64,000 nt of DNA. Origin: Treponema sp. CETP13 (GTDB taxonomy: Bacteria; Spirochaetota; Spirochaetia; Treponematales; Treponemataceae). Made by a program: the position numbers and the translations under genes. The number at the start of each line of letters is the position of its first letter. Within the stretch, counting starts at the first letter, position 1. Positions 33,602 through 43,371 of the stretch are shown here, in pieces. The notes below the pieces were generated by a model. It was not told the DNA's origin. It worked only from the letters and a program-made list of their open reading frames with translations, and ran no database searches. The stretch lies in NCBI GenBank assembly GCA_001885315.1, contig MLPZ01000007.1, positions 84,186 through 148,185 on the forward strand, written 5' to 3'.

Positions 33602-35185
33602 TTATTGTTTGCGTATTTTTTTTATTGTTGTTTTTAACATAGGATCATGGGTTATCACAAGTAAAACAATACCTATGGATGCAAAAATCAATGCACTTAT
33701 AATCAAAGGAATCCCTTGATCAAAGATTATATTTCCACTCGAAAATAAACTAAAAAGTTTATCATGTAAAAGAAACGTAGGAGCAGCAGCTATAATTGAA
33801 AATAGTAGCATTTTTAAACTGTATTTGACTGTTTTACCTACGATAAGAGAAACGTCAACTGTTTTTGTTTTGCCAAGCATCATAATGAGTATAATTGTAT
33901 TAACAAAACTAGCAATGCTTAATGCAAATGCAATTCCATTACCTTGCATTGGGATAACTAAAATACACGCTAATATAAGGTTTACTATAACCCCACAGAT
34001 ACCAGCGATAGTTGGTAATTTTGTGTTCCCCTGTGCATAAAATGCTGGGGCGAGGATTCTATTAAGTGCAATGAATACTAATCCTATAATATGAAAATAA
34101 AAAATAGGTGTTGTCATTGCTACTGAATCTTCGCCAAAATTGTGTCTTTGAAAAATTAAACGTATTATATTTTCACCAGTGATAAGTGAAAAGAAAGTAA
34201 CAGGAATACATATTAATGTAACAATTTTTAGAGAAGTAGAAAGCAAATCATTAAATTTATACCAATCTTTTTTTTGAGCTAGTCCCGAGAGATCGGGTAA
34301 AATTACAGTTCCAATAGATACTACAAAAATCCCTAAGATAAGTTCTTGTAAGCGTAATGAATAATCCAAACTTGATGTGTATCCAATTCCTGCATGACCA
34401 GCTAGAGCTGTCGAAACAAGATCGTTTACTTGATATGCTGCCATGCCAATAATTGTTGGTCCAATAAGGTGCAAGACAGTTTTTGTTCCTTCATTTGAAA
34501 ATGCTTTTTTTATACTTGTAAAATGTATTGCCCATCCATTTTTTATTACAAAAGGTAGTTGGAAACCCGCTTGTATAATTCCTCCAACTAAGACTCCAAT
34601 TGACATAGCTCGTGCTGGATTTTTCACAAAGGGTGTGAGAGCAAATGTTCCTCCAATAACACAGATATTAAATAAAATTGGTGTAAAGCCAGATGGTGAA
34701 AAAATTTTTATTCCGTTTAATATGCCCTGTAAAAAAGCAGCAATAGAAATAACAAATAAATAGGGAAACATAATTCGAGTGAGTAAAGTCATTTCGTTTA
34801 AAACAGCTGCGTGTTCTTTTCCTGCAAAAATGCGTACGAGTAAGGGTGAAAATATCATGCCAAGGGTAACAATAATGGCAACAACAAATGTTACGAGTGT
34901 AAGTGTTGCATTAACAAATTCTTTTGTTTCTTGTTTTGATTTTGTTTTTAGATATTTTTGAAAAGTTGGAATAAAGGCAACTGAAACAGAGTTTTCAGCA
35001 AAAAGTCGTCTAAATAAATTAGGAATTTTAAATGCAATACCAAAAGCATCTCCGAGCGCACTCGTCCCTAAAAAAGCCGCTTTTACTATTTCACGAATAA
35101 GTCCAAGAAAACGGGAGATGAGAGTTAATAGGGTAAGACTTATTCCAGATCGTATGAGAGATGATTTTTCTGTTTCTTCTGACAT
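33602..35185 (-). CDS. murJ: Lipid II flippase MurJ (MviN)
   Basis: 527 aa from the ATG at 35185 (MSEETEKSSLIRSG), with about fourteen transmembrane helices. The MurJ/MviN signature SLTLLTLISRFLGLIREIVKAAFLG opens the protein and FRRLFAENSVSVAFIPTF follows near residue 60. It flips the peptidoglycan precursor lipid II across the inner membrane. A longer start at 35239 adds 18 residues not seen in the family, and a promoter (TTGCTC-17-TATGCT) ends 7 nt before the 35185 ATG with no SD, which argues for the shorter form and a leaderless transcript. It is divergent from the 35264 gene. Confidence 0.95.
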   Translation of the reverse strand: MSEETEKSSLIRSGISLTLLTLISRFLGLIREIVKAAFLGTSALGDAFGIAFKIPNLFRRLFAENSVSVAFIPTFQKYLKTKSKQETKEFVNATLTLVTFVVAIIVTLGMIFSPLLVRIFAGKEHAAVLNEMTLLTRIMFPYLFVISIAAFLQGILNGIKIFSPSGFTPILFNICVIGGTFALTPFVKNPARAMSIGVLVGGIIQAGFQLPFVIKNGWAIHFTSIKKAFSNEGTKTVLHLIGPTIIGMAAYQVNDLVSTALAGHAGIGYTSSLDYSLRLQELILGIFVVSIGTVILPDLSGLAQKKDWYKFNDLLSTSLKIVTLICIPVTFFSLITGENIIRLIFQRHNFGEDSVAMTTPIFYFHIIGLVFIALNRILAPAFYAQGNTKLPTIAGICGVIVNLILACILVIPMQGNGIAFALSIASFVNTIILIMMLGKTKTVDVSLIVGKTVKYSLKMLLFSIIAAAPTFLLHDKLFSLFSSGNIIFDQGIPLIISALIFASIGIVLLVITHDPMLKTTIKKIRKQ

Positions 35186-35192
35186 AAAATTG

Positions 35193-35221
35193 AGCATAGC
35201 AGGTAATTTGATTTCGAGCAA
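35193..35221 (-). promoter_or_regulatory. Promoter of murJ (leaderless)
   Basis: Minus-strand TTGCTC (35216-35221), 17-nt spacer, TATGCT (35193-35198), 7 nt before the ATG at 35185. Confidence 0.6.
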
Positions 35222-35263
35222 GACAAAGTAAGGTTTCATGATAAAACTGCCGATAATGAATTA

Positions 35264-36616
35264 ATGAAATTTAATAGTAATAAAATACATTTTTTATTTT
35301 TTTTTGTTCTCTTTTTAGCGTGCCCTGTTTTACTTTTTGCATTGCCTTTTTCGGATATTCCAGAAAGTGCTGATTGCCGTTTGCAATTAGTAAGTGATTG
35401 GTTTCAAAAAGATATTACTGAGGTTTTAAATAAACCCTCTGAATTTATAGAAAATGAATGTGGCCAAAAATTCCTTGTACGTGTTGAGGATATTTCAACA
35501 GATACTCTACTAAAAGCAAAAATAATTATTGCTCCGTGTGTGCAAATGGAAGGGAAAATTATTGAAGAGGACGATACACAATCTGTTTCGTTTGAAACCT
35601 GGCCTGAAAAAGGTGCGGGATCATGGGTTTTATATCGTGGCGAAGATTCCAATCAAGATACTATACGAATATATTTTCAAAATAATGAACAAGTATATTT
35701 GCAAATAAAACCCTTTGGAACAAGGACGCATGCTGAATTAGTAATATTTGGTACTAAGGTTGTTACGAATGTGACTGTCGGGTTGCCATTTGAAAATATG
35801 TATACATTATCGCTCCATCAAATATATGAAATTACGAAGAAATTAATACCTTGGCAGTATGTTTTTATCCCCGATGGTAGATATGAGGGAAATGAACAGA
35901 TGATTAGTATTATTCGAAAAGATCTTCCGTCTATTATATATACAAAAGATGCAGCTTATGATGAAAAAGGTAATCCTGTATTTGCCTCAACTGGTAAAGT
36001 TCGAGAAGTTACTGATAATGAAAAAGTTCTTACACTAGGATCTTTAGGCTTTGTAAAATGGATTGCCGACGGGTTGATTGAGCCAATTATTGGATCGGGG
36101 TGTTTAATAGAACCGTTGCATACTCCAACAGTTATTCCTAATAATGGAAGTTTAGCTGCAACAGTTTTACAAGATTTTAACATATATGAAAGTTTAGATT
36201 GGATACGAAATCTTGCAGCAGCAACTGTTTCTGCCCGGTATAATAATACAAGCCTACGATACGACAATTCTGGGGTTGGAGTTAATAAATTGGAAATGCC
36301 AAATTGCCCCTATATATCAAAAACTGGATATAAAACAGATTGTATCACGGCTCTTTTATATGTACTCGCTACAACAGAACCCGATCTGTTCTATTTTGGG
36401 GCTATAGCAGAAAAAATGCCTGGCAATAAAGATTTACATATTTATAAAAAGGCCGTTGCTATATTTCCTTATTTTACAGTTGATGGTAAATTTAATGTGG
36501 TTGTATTTGAAAACGGAATGGAATATACTTTAGTTCAATTTATAAAAGATAATCCAAGTACGTATATTGATTTAGTGCGTGTAAAATCGAGTCTTAAATT
36601 TATCCCGAGGTTATAA
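35264..36616 (+). CDS. Exported protein of unknown function, first gene of the envelope operon
   Basis: 450 aa with a signal peptide (hydrophobic residues ~8-25, ending LLFALPFSD) and no lipobox, so periplasmic or outer-membrane associated. I recognise no domain. Seven or more Cys residues are present in the mature part (for example DCRLQL, ECGQKF, CPYISKTGYKTDC), unusual for a spirochaete periplasmic protein and compatible with disulfides. A GATAAT hexamer lies 6 nt before the ATG and no SD is seen. Its stop overlaps the TPR gene start by 1 nt, and the run continues through the ExbB/ExbD/TonB genes, so a role in that envelope machine is likely by association. Confidence 0.7.
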   Translation: MKFNSNKIHFLFFFVLFLACPVLLFALPFSDIPESADCRLQLVSDWFQKDITEVLNKPSEFIENECGQKFLVRVEDISTDTLLKAKIIIAPCVQMEGKIIEEDDTQSVSFETWPEKGAGSWVLYRGEDSNQDTIRIYFQNNEQVYLQIKPFGTRTHAELVIFGTKVVTNVTVGLPFENMYTLSLHQIYEITKKLIPWQYVFIPDGRYEGNEQMISIIRKDLPSIIYTKDAAYDEKGNPVFASTGKVREVTDNEKVLTLGSLGFVKWIADGLIEPIIGSGCLIEPLHTPTVIPNNGSLAATVLQDFNIYESLDWIRNLAAATVSARYNNTSLRYDNSGVGVNKLEMPNCPYISKTGYKTDCITALLYVLATTEPDLFYFGAIAEKMPGNKDLHIYKKAVAIFPYFTVDGKFNVVVFENGMEYTLVQFIKDNPSTYIDLVRVKSSLKFIPRL

Positions 36617-39531
36617 TGCTAAAATGCAAAAGATTACTAATTTTTGTTATTGTTGCTGTACTTATTGTTCCCACACATGTTTTTGCTAGTAAAACTCAAA
36701 CAGAAGGCTATTTGTATGCCGAAATCCAATCAGAGCTAGTTTCTAAAGCTTATCCTGCTGTTCTTGCAACGTCAAAAATATTTATAGAAAAATATTCTCA
36801 GTCTGTTTATCTTGATGATATTCAACTTTGTTATGGGGAAGCTCTATTTTTTACCGGGAGTGCAACGAAGGCTCGGGATGTTTTATTAAAATCAGAAAAG
36901 TCACAAGATCCCAAGATACAAAGTGCTTCTCAGTATTGGCTAGGTCGTATTGCATTTGCAAAAAATGATTTTAACACAGCGGTAAAATATTTTTATTTAG
37001 CTCTAGATGTATTGCAAGACTCAAATAATATGTTATTAAAAAAAAGTTCGTGGTTTTATACTGGCAAGTCATTATATGAACTCAACGATTTTGAACAAGT
37101 AGAGAAAGTTTTACGTTATTATTTAGCTACCTTTCCTCCAGATGATAATTATCAAGAAATTTCACGATTGTTGTGTGCAACATATTTTAAAAGCGAAGAG
37201 TATGAAAATCTGATTGATTTTTATAATGCAATTCCTTTAGAAAGTTTTTCGAAAGATTCACAAGAAATATGTAAAATTTATGCTGCAGGTGCATATGCAG
37301 CAATAGAAAAATACCAAGATGCATATGCATTATATACTGAAATTTTATCATCTTCAAACAAACAACGTAGTCTTGCTGCTTTGCAACGTGCGTATAGTAT
37401 AGTGAATAAAAATGATGTTGAGAGTGAACAAGAGTTACTTGACCTTGCTACTTCGTATTTGGGAAATGAGTCAGATACGTTGCAAAATTTATGGGTTCGT
37501 TCTGGGATAACAACTTTTCAAGAAGGTGATTTTGATACAGCCTTACAATATTTTGAACGTTCCGAAAAAATAGGAGCAACGACTGGTGAATTATGGGATT
37601 TATGTACACTCTATCAAGCAAAGATTTACGCATACCAAAATGATGCATCAAAAGCCTTAGCTTTTTTACAAGAACGATATAATGATGCTAGTTCATTTGC
37701 TCCATGGTTTTTGACTGCACAAGCTGCATTAAGTGCACAAATTGGTGATTGGTTGACTTGTGAAGCGCAAGCGACAGATGCTATAAAAAAATTAGAAACT
37801 TCTAGTCTTAATAACAAAGCCTTATATGATGAAGCTTTGTATTGGCGAGGAGGGGCTCTTTATGCTCAAAGTAAAATACCTGATGCTGTAACAACTTTAT
37901 CTAAAGCTTCAAATAGCGAAACAGGTGGGGCGACAACCTTTTTATATGCACAAGCTCTTTTTAGTGCAGGAAATCGCAAAAAGGCATTAGAGCTTTTTAC
38001 GACTTTTTTCCCAAACAATAAAGATACTGCAATAGCTCAATTAAAAACTGGTGATTATTTAAGTTCTTGGAAAACAGCCATAAATGCTGATGACCAATAT
38101 ATAAGTGGATTAGATGCATATTGTTTTTCAGATTGGGAGAGAGCTTCATATGCTTTTCAACAAGCATTATTAAAAGAAAAAGTGCCTACAAACAAACTTT
38201 CTTGGGCAAATTACTATTATGCCGATTCTTTATATCATCAAGGAGAATATGCAAAATCGCTTGAGCGTTTTGAGCTATTTTTAAAATCTTGGGCTACTCA
38301 TATAAAAGCTTGGGATGCAAAAATGAATGTAGCAAAATGTGCAATTCAAATTGGTGGAGATAAAATGGGGAATGTAGCAATGACTTCTGTTGCAGAAGCC
38401 TCTACAATCGCGACTACCAATGAACAAAAGATAGAAAGTGCAATTTTAGCAGCTAGTTTATATACAGACGCTCATCGATATGGTGATGCAGAACAGGTTT
38501 TACTCCCTCTTGCAAAATCCTATTCACCAGATTCTGTTCCTGTTCGATTTCAGCTAGCAAACATTTATGCTGCAGAGGGAAAATTAAATGCTGCCGATGC
38601 TGAGTTAGAAAAAATATCCGAGGTATTTAAGACGAGTGATTTTGCTCGAGAAGCTGCGTATAGACGAGGAGAAATCTTTTATCGAGCTGGCGAGTATGAA
38701 GTTGCTGCCCAAAAGTTTGCTGATTTTAGACAAAACTGGCAGAGTGGGAACTTTTCAGATGCGGCTTTATTTTTCGGTGCTGAAAGTTTAGCAAAAAGCG
38801 GTAGTACTGGAAGGGCTATCCTTTTATATAATGATGAAATAGAACGCTATCCTAATGGGACATACACTTTTGCTTCTATGAGTGCACTTATAAAATTATA
38901 TCGTGAAAATGAAGAATATCAAGAAGCTCTGCACATGGCTAATAGAATGTTGGAGGAATTTGATGACCAAGCCCGAAATGCAGGAGTAGTGGCAGAAGTT
39001 TCGGAGCTACAACTGTTAGTAAATGGTGGGGATGAGCAATCGGCACAATTATATGCAACGTGGACAAAAAATAAAAAAAATCAAACATCCACAGGTCGTG
39101 AAGCTGGATTCAATTTAGCAATAAAATATATTTCAATGCCAGAAAAAAAAGCTGAGGGTATTCAAATGCTCAAAAGCTTAGCTGCAAGTTTAGAATCGTT
39201 AGGGGCAGCAGATACTGTAGAATCTAGTTTATCAACACAGCAAAAAGCTGATATAAACTTATATGCTCGGGTACTCGAAGAACAAGCCAAACTAGAAAGA
39301 GATACTGGTTCTGCTATAAATGCTGCAAATATATATATGAAAGTAGCAGAACGCTATTCTGTGACAGAGTATGTAGATTCTCGCGAAAAAGCAGCACGGG
39401 CTATGTACGGGGCAGTAGAAGCTTTTGATATAGGACGTAAATATGCTGACTCTAGAGCAGTATATAATACAATGCAAGATTCTTTTGCAGATTCCGAATG
39501 GACTGCAAAAGCTAAGAAGATAATTGAGTAA
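36616..39531 (+). CDS. Periplasmic TPR protein of the Ton-like operon
   Basis: 971 aa with a signal peptide (MLKCKRLLIFVIVAVLIVP, ending VFAS). Almost the whole mature protein is helical repeats of the TPR/SEL kind (ASQYWLGRIAFAKNDFNTAV, AYRRGEIFYRAGEYEVAAQK), as in YbgF/CpoB and BamD-like proteins that bridge the Tol/Ton and outer-membrane machinery. It has no catalytic motif. It overlaps the previous gene by 1 nt and precedes the barrel-like protein by 21 nt. I infer a large periplasmic scaffold linking the energy-transducing complex and the outer-membrane protein. Confidence 0.8.
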   Translation: MLKCKRLLIFVIVAVLIVPTHVFASKTQTEGYLYAEIQSELVSKAYPAVLATSKIFIEKYSQSVYLDDIQLCYGEALFFTGSATKARDVLLKSEKSQDPKIQSASQYWLGRIAFAKNDFNTAVKYFYLALDVLQDSNNMLLKKSSWFYTGKSLYELNDFEQVEKVLRYYLATFPPDDNYQEISRLLCATYFKSEEYENLIDFYNAIPLESFSKDSQEICKIYAAGAYAAIEKYQDAYALYTEILSSSNKQRSLAALQRAYSIVNKNDVESEQELLDLATSYLGNESDTLQNLWVRSGITTFQEGDFDTALQYFERSEKIGATTGELWDLCTLYQAKIYAYQNDASKALAFLQERYNDASSFAPWFLTAQAALSAQIGDWLTCEAQATDAIKKLETSSLNNKALYDEALYWRGGALYAQSKIPDAVTTLSKASNSETGGATTFLYAQALFSAGNRKKALELFTTFFPNNKDTAIAQLKTGDYLSSWKTAINADDQYISGLDAYCFSDWERASYAFQQALLKEKVPTNKLSWANYYYADSLYHQGEYAKSLERFELFLKSWATHIKAWDAKMNVAKCAIQIGGDKMGNVAMTSVAEASTIATTNEQKIESAILAASLYTDAHRYGDAEQVLLPLAKSYSPDSVPVRFQLANIYAAEGKLNAADAELEKISEVFKTSDFAREAAYRRGEIFYRAGEYEVAAQKFADFRQNWQSGNFSDAALFFGAESLAKSGSTGRAILLYNDEIERYPNGTYTFASMSALIKLYRENEEYQEALHMANRMLEEFDDQARNAGVVAEVSELQLLVNGGDEQSAQLYATWTKNKKNQTSTGREAGFNLAIKYISMPEKKAEGIQMLKSLAASLESLGAADTVESSLSTQQKADINLYARVLEEQAKLERDTGSAINAANIYMKVAERYSVTEYVDSREKAARAMYGAVEAFDIGRKYADSRAVYNTMQDSFADSEWTAKAKKIIE

Positions 39532-39552
39532 CCTCCAAATAGGAAAGGATTT

Positions 39553-41226
39553 ATGAAAAAAATAAAACAACATTTATATAAGATAAGTTTTACATTTTTA
39601 GTTTTTTGTTTGATGTCAAATGCATATGTAGCAGGAGAAGACAGTGTTGCTATTTCCGATGATACTTTAGACTCAGCCATAACAGATGATCAAATTGCTT
39701 TGCCAGATGTAAGTACAGAATTAAAATTAGATAGACAAAACATTGAAGATGCAGCAATTCCAGATTTTACCCAGTTTTTACCTCAAACAGATACTGCTTT
39801 TTCCGGTTTGCCAGTTCTTAGCGATGGAACAGATGAAAAAATAGCACTTGAAGCGATAGTCCAAGAATCTAATAATAATGACAATTCTCCTATCTACCTA
39901 GAAGGCATAATAGGAGGTGGATATCCTGGAATATTTATTGGCAATTTTAATGTATCGCAAACTATCGGTGATAATCCTTTCTCTTTGAGCTTTTTACATG
40001 AAGCAATTAATGGGTATGGAAGTCATAATGCTTCTGAAGGGTATAACAATTCAGAAACTTCCCTTTCTGGTGTAAAAACTTTTACACTGTCAGATAAACT
40101 TGCAATAAACGGGACTGCATTGTATAACACTTCAACTTGGGGGCTACAAAGTAAAAGCTCCTACTTTTATAATATGTCCCGCCAATATATAGGTGGGACA
40201 GGTACTATGTCATACCAGATAAATGATGTAGTTCAGCTTCAAACAACTCTCGATGCTTCTTATGATAATCGTTTTGCAGGTTTTACTGTTGAAGTCCCAG
40301 ATACCGTCCTCACAGGACCCAATTTATTTACAGTAGCTCCTAAGCTTAATGCTAGTATAGAAAAGGGTAATTTTTTAATTGATTTTTCTGGCTCTTATAA
40401 GTTTGCATCGATGGACTCTAGTGTAGATAGCAACGATGATATTATGCATCATGCAGATATAAATGCAGATGTGTCGTATTTATTTAATGATCTATTTACT
40501 TTAGTCGGTGGTGTTGGAGGTTCCTTTACAGACCCTGCTATCTCATCTGTTGTTGTTCCTTTTTATATTGGAGGAATAATAGAAAAACCTTTTTTAACAC
40601 TTACAGCAAAAGGTGGATTACATAGTACTCAAACTGATATTGCTGCATTGCAAGAATTATATCCTTATGTTCAGTTTGAAAAAGTTCCAACAGAAGAGTC
40701 TAAATGGTTTGGCCTACTAGATGCACAAATCCCATTTATGCAAAAATATGTTACAATCATTAATGTAGAATTTAATAAAACTGCATTTGGAAATGAAACA
40801 TTATGGCCTGATTATACAACACAAAATGCTAGTGGTTTATATGATAGCGCTTATTATGATGTTACTGAATTAATAACAAAGATGGCGTTTTCTGCACAGT
40901 TTAACAAAATAGGGAGTACTATTGGCTGGGAAGGCAATTGGTTAGATAAAATTGAAGGAACTAATACCCATGAAGTATATACAGATATTTCTTATACTAC
41001 AGCAGATAAAAAAGGATCGTTACAGTTAGAGTTAGTACAATCTATAATTTCTTTTGAGGTTCCTCAAATAAGTTTTTCTTCATTTTACCAGTTTGCAAAA
41101 CCTTTTCAGTTAGAGTTATCTCTCGAAGATATTGTTTACCTTTTTACTGGGGATGATCGACTCATTGCAGGTGAGTATTGTGATCAAGGTGGTTCTGTTA
41201 GTCTAAAAATGAAGCTTTTTTTCTAA
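39553..41226 (+). CDS. Putative outer-membrane beta-barrel protein
   Basis: 557 aa with a signal peptide (~1-28, ending AYVAGEDS). After ~100 polar residues the sequence shows alternating hydrophobic strands with Gly/aromatic caps (GIIGGGYPGIFIGNFNVSQT, GNFLIDFSGSYKFAS, KGSLQLELVQSIISFEV) and ends in GGSVSLKMKLFF; a terminal Phe preceded by alternating residues is the classical outer-membrane insertion signal. No TonB box, plug domain or known porin family is recognised. SD AGGAAAGG is strong. Its position immediately before exbB-exbD-tonB suggests it is the client of that energy system. The barrel call rests on sequence pattern only. Confidence 0.65.
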   Translation: MKKIKQHLYKISFTFLVFCLMSNAYVAGEDSVAISDDTLDSAITDDQIALPDVSTELKLDRQNIEDAAIPDFTQFLPQTDTAFSGLPVLSDGTDEKIALEAIVQESNNNDNSPIYLEGIIGGGYPGIFIGNFNVSQTIGDNPFSLSFLHEAINGYGSHNASEGYNNSETSLSGVKTFTLSDKLAINGTALYNTSTWGLQSKSSYFYNMSRQYIGGTGTMSYQINDVVQLQTTLDASYDNRFAGFTVEVPDTVLTGPNLFTVAPKLNASIEKGNFLIDFSGSYKFASMDSSVDSNDDIMHHADINADVSYLFNDLFTLVGGVGGSFTDPAISSVVVPFYIGGIIEKPFLTLTAKGGLHSTQTDIAALQELYPYVQFEKVPTEESKWFGLLDAQIPFMQKYVTIINVEFNKTAFGNETLWPDYTTQNASGLYDSAYYDVTELITKMAFSAQFNKIGSTIGWEGNWLDKIEGTNTHEVYTDISYTTADKKGSLQLELVQSIISFEVPQISFSSFYQFAKPFQLELSLEDIVYLFTGDDRLIAGEYCDQGGSVSLKMKLFF

Positions 41227-41313
41227 TTATTCAAAACTGTACTAGATGAGTCGTTACTTTTATTTGCGATATTTGTTATTTTTAGTATAGCTATTTAAAA
41301 TAAAGGAGTTTTT

Positions 41314-41931
41314 ATGTTTAATTTATTGTCAATTGGTGGACTTATTATGCTTGTAATAATAGCTTGTGCACTTATTGCTACATTTATTATTTTTGAAAGA
41401 AGTTTATATTACTCAAACCTAAAAAAGAAAGATATACTTATTTTTCAACATGCCAGAGCTTATGCAAAAGTAAAGCAATATGATAAAGCAGCTATGTACT
41501 GCGAAGCACAAAATACACCAACTGGAAGTGTCTTGGCAAAAGTTTTTAAGACTCGATTTATGGAATCAGAAGATGCAAAAGAAGCGGTATTAGCTGAAAG
41601 CAGTCGTCAACTTCCTAAGTTGGAGCATTTATTAACTTCTTTAGGAACAATTGCAAATATTTCCACGTTATTAGGGCTTTTAGGTACCGTAACTGGTAAT
41701 ATAGAAGCTTTTGGAGTTCTTGGTTCTGCTGGCTCTACTGGAGATCCATCTATGCTAGCTGGAGCAATCGCACAAGCGTTAATTACAACAGCTGCAGGGC
41801 TTGTAATTTCAATACCTTCAATTGTTTTTTATAATCATTTTACAAACCATGTAAATAAAACAGTTAATAATCTTGAAAATGAGATTACCGATCTTATGTT
41901 GCTTATTCGTGGTAAGGAATCTGATGTATGA
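41314..41931 (+). CDS. exbB: ExbB/TolQ/MotA-family proton-channel subunit
   Basis: 205 aa inner-membrane protein with three transmembrane helices (residues ~5-27, ~105-130, ~145-170) and the family pattern LTSLGTIANISTLLGLLGTVTGNIEAF, followed by AGAIAQALITTAAGLVISIPSIVFYN. With ExbD it forms the proton-driven stator that energises a TonB/TolA-like protein. SD AAAGGAG is ideal. The stop overlaps the exbD start by 4 nt. Confidence 0.92.
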   Translation: MFNLLSIGGLIMLVIIACALIATFIIFERSLYYSNLKKKDILIFQHARAYAKVKQYDKAAMYCEAQNTPTGSVLAKVFKTRFMESEDAKEAVLAESSRQLPKLEHLLTSLGTIANISTLLGLLGTVTGNIEAFGVLGSAGSTGDPSMLAGAIAQALITTAAGLVISIPSIVFYNHFTNHVNKTVNNLENEITDLMLLIRGKESDV

Positions 41932-42356
41932 AACTAAGGCGTGCAAAAAAACCAAAGGCCATAGTTGATCTCATTCCAATGATAGATGTTGTATTCCAGT
42001 TAATTTTATTTTTTTTGGTTTCTACAACTTTTTCGCTCATGCCAGGAATTACGTTAAATTTGCCTGTTTCCGAAACGGCAGAATCAACTGTAACACAAGG
42101 AATAACCATAACAGCTTCTGCTGAAGGGGATATATGGTTTAATGATACACAAGTAACAATGGATGAACTTTCCGTTGCACTTGATACCTATGAGGAAAAT
42201 GGAGAACCTATTACTGCAGAAGAAAAACTTGAGTTTCCTGTTAGTTTAGAAGCAGATTCGCTTGTGACAAATGGAACGATTGTCAAGATTTTTGATGTTT
42301 TGAGAATGAATGGTTTTTCTGCAGTAAATCTTCGAACAACAAAAAATGATAAATAA
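41928..42356 (+). CDS. exbD: ExbD/TolR-family stator subunit
   Basis: 142 aa with one N-terminal transmembrane helix; IDLIPMIDVVFQLILFFLVSTTF includes the essential membrane Asp of the ExbD/TolR family that carries the protons. The periplasmic part (~45-142) is the ExbD fold (GITITASAEGDIWFNDT, a C-terminal AVNLRT). It overlaps exbB by 4 nt and the TonB-like gene by 11 nt. Confidence 0.92.
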   Translation: MKLRRAKKPKAIVDLIPMIDVVFQLILFFLVSTTFSLMPGITLNLPVSETAESTVTQGITITASAEGDIWFNDTQVTMDELSVALDTYEENGEPITAEEKLEFPVSLEADSLVTNGTIVKIFDVLRMNGFSAVNLRTTKNDK

Positions 42357-43371
42357 AATAGAAAAACAGGCCGGATTAGCAACGTTTCTTTTATGGCTGG
42401 TAATTATTACAGTTGTTGGAATAGCGGTGCTAAAAGAGCAAAATAAAACAAAGTATAATAGTATCTCGATTCGGTTAGAAGTTCCGAGTATTCCTGAACA
42501 AAAAAAATTAGAAACTACTCCTGTCCTAAAAGAAAATACCTCTTCTAATACGCAGTCAATACCAATCGAAAAGTCAGCTCCGGCTGCTGCTCCAGCAAAC
42601 ACACAAGCACCTAAACAAATAGAGACTGTTCCAGCTAAAACTCAACCAAAGACAAAAGCTGTTCCGTCTCAAACTAAAGCAACAGAAAAAGCTCCTGTTC
42701 CTCAAAAATTGCAAAAAAGTATGGAAGAATTAATTGCAGAGCAAAATGCAGCAAGTAACAAAAAAAGTGTTGACGAGGTTGATTGGGATAGCTTGTTTGA
42801 AGATTCTAGTGTTGTTGCTACATCTTCTAATAGCAACGAACCGAGTTCTACTTCTACAGTAATAGACGATTCAGAAGCGCTTTCTGGTTCTGTCGCAGCT
42901 GTTTCTAAAGATTCAAGTGCAAAGGCTTCTTCAAATAAAAGAACTAATGAGGATGTTTCTATATCGACCTCGAGTGTACTCAATACGATAAGTAGTGCAA
43001 AATTTTCTGATTCAGGAACTGGGAGTGGAGTCACTTCAACTGTAAGTGTTGAAACTAATTCAGGAAGTTCTGGAGGAACTTCAATTAAAATGAGTGATGG
43101 AAGCATGCGTAAATTATTAGATCCTCTAAAACCTGTTTTAACAATCTCGCCTGAAAATGAAAAACTTATAGATTCGTCTATTACTGTTAGCATTCAATTT
43201 ACTGTCAAAGCTGATGGAAATGTTTTACCTACAACAATAAAATTTACTCCTTCTGGTCTTTTGCCTCTAGCAGTTCAATCAGATTTAGGCTTACAAATTG
43301 CAAAATGGAGATTTGAAAAAGGTTCAGGTGATGGACAGGCAGAGTTTAATTATAGTATAAATAAAAAATGA
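42346..43371 (+). CDS. TonB-like energy-transducing protein
   Basis: 341 aa. One N-terminal transmembrane helix (~11-28); a long periplasmic spacer (~40-260) rich in Pro, Lys, Ser, Thr and Ala; and a C-terminal ~80-residue domain with the TonB pattern (SIQFTVKADGNVLPTTIKF, a short helix LGLQIAKWRFE, then a final strand). This is the architecture of TonB/TolA proteins, which reach across the periplasm and pull on outer-membrane partners using the ExbB-ExbD motor. The start overlaps exbD and no SD is present, so translation is probably coupled. Whether it is closer to TonB or to TolA is uncertain. Confidence 0.8.
   Translation: MINKIEKQAGLATFLLWLVIITVVGIAVLKEQNKTKYNSISIRLEVPSIPEQKKLETTPVLKENTSSNTQSIPIEKSAPAAAPANTQAPKQIETVPAKTQPKTKAVPSQTKATEKAPVPQKLQKSMEELIAEQNAASNKKSVDEVDWDSLFEDSSVVATSSNSNEPSSTSTVIDDSEALSGSVAAVSKDSSAKASSNKRTNEDVSISTSSVLNTISSAKFSDSGTGSGVTSTVSVETNSGSSGGTSIKMSDGSMRKLLDPLKPVLTISPENEKLIDSSITVSIQFTVKADGNVLPTTIKFTPSGLLPLAVQSDLGLQIAKWRFEKGSGDGQAEFNYSINKK

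Noticed and set aside
42702..43193. 163-residue open frame antisense to the TonB-like gene
   Set aside because: It mirrors the Ser/Thr/Pro-rich spacer, is composed of low-complexity Ser/Leu/Glu, and has no SD or promoter.
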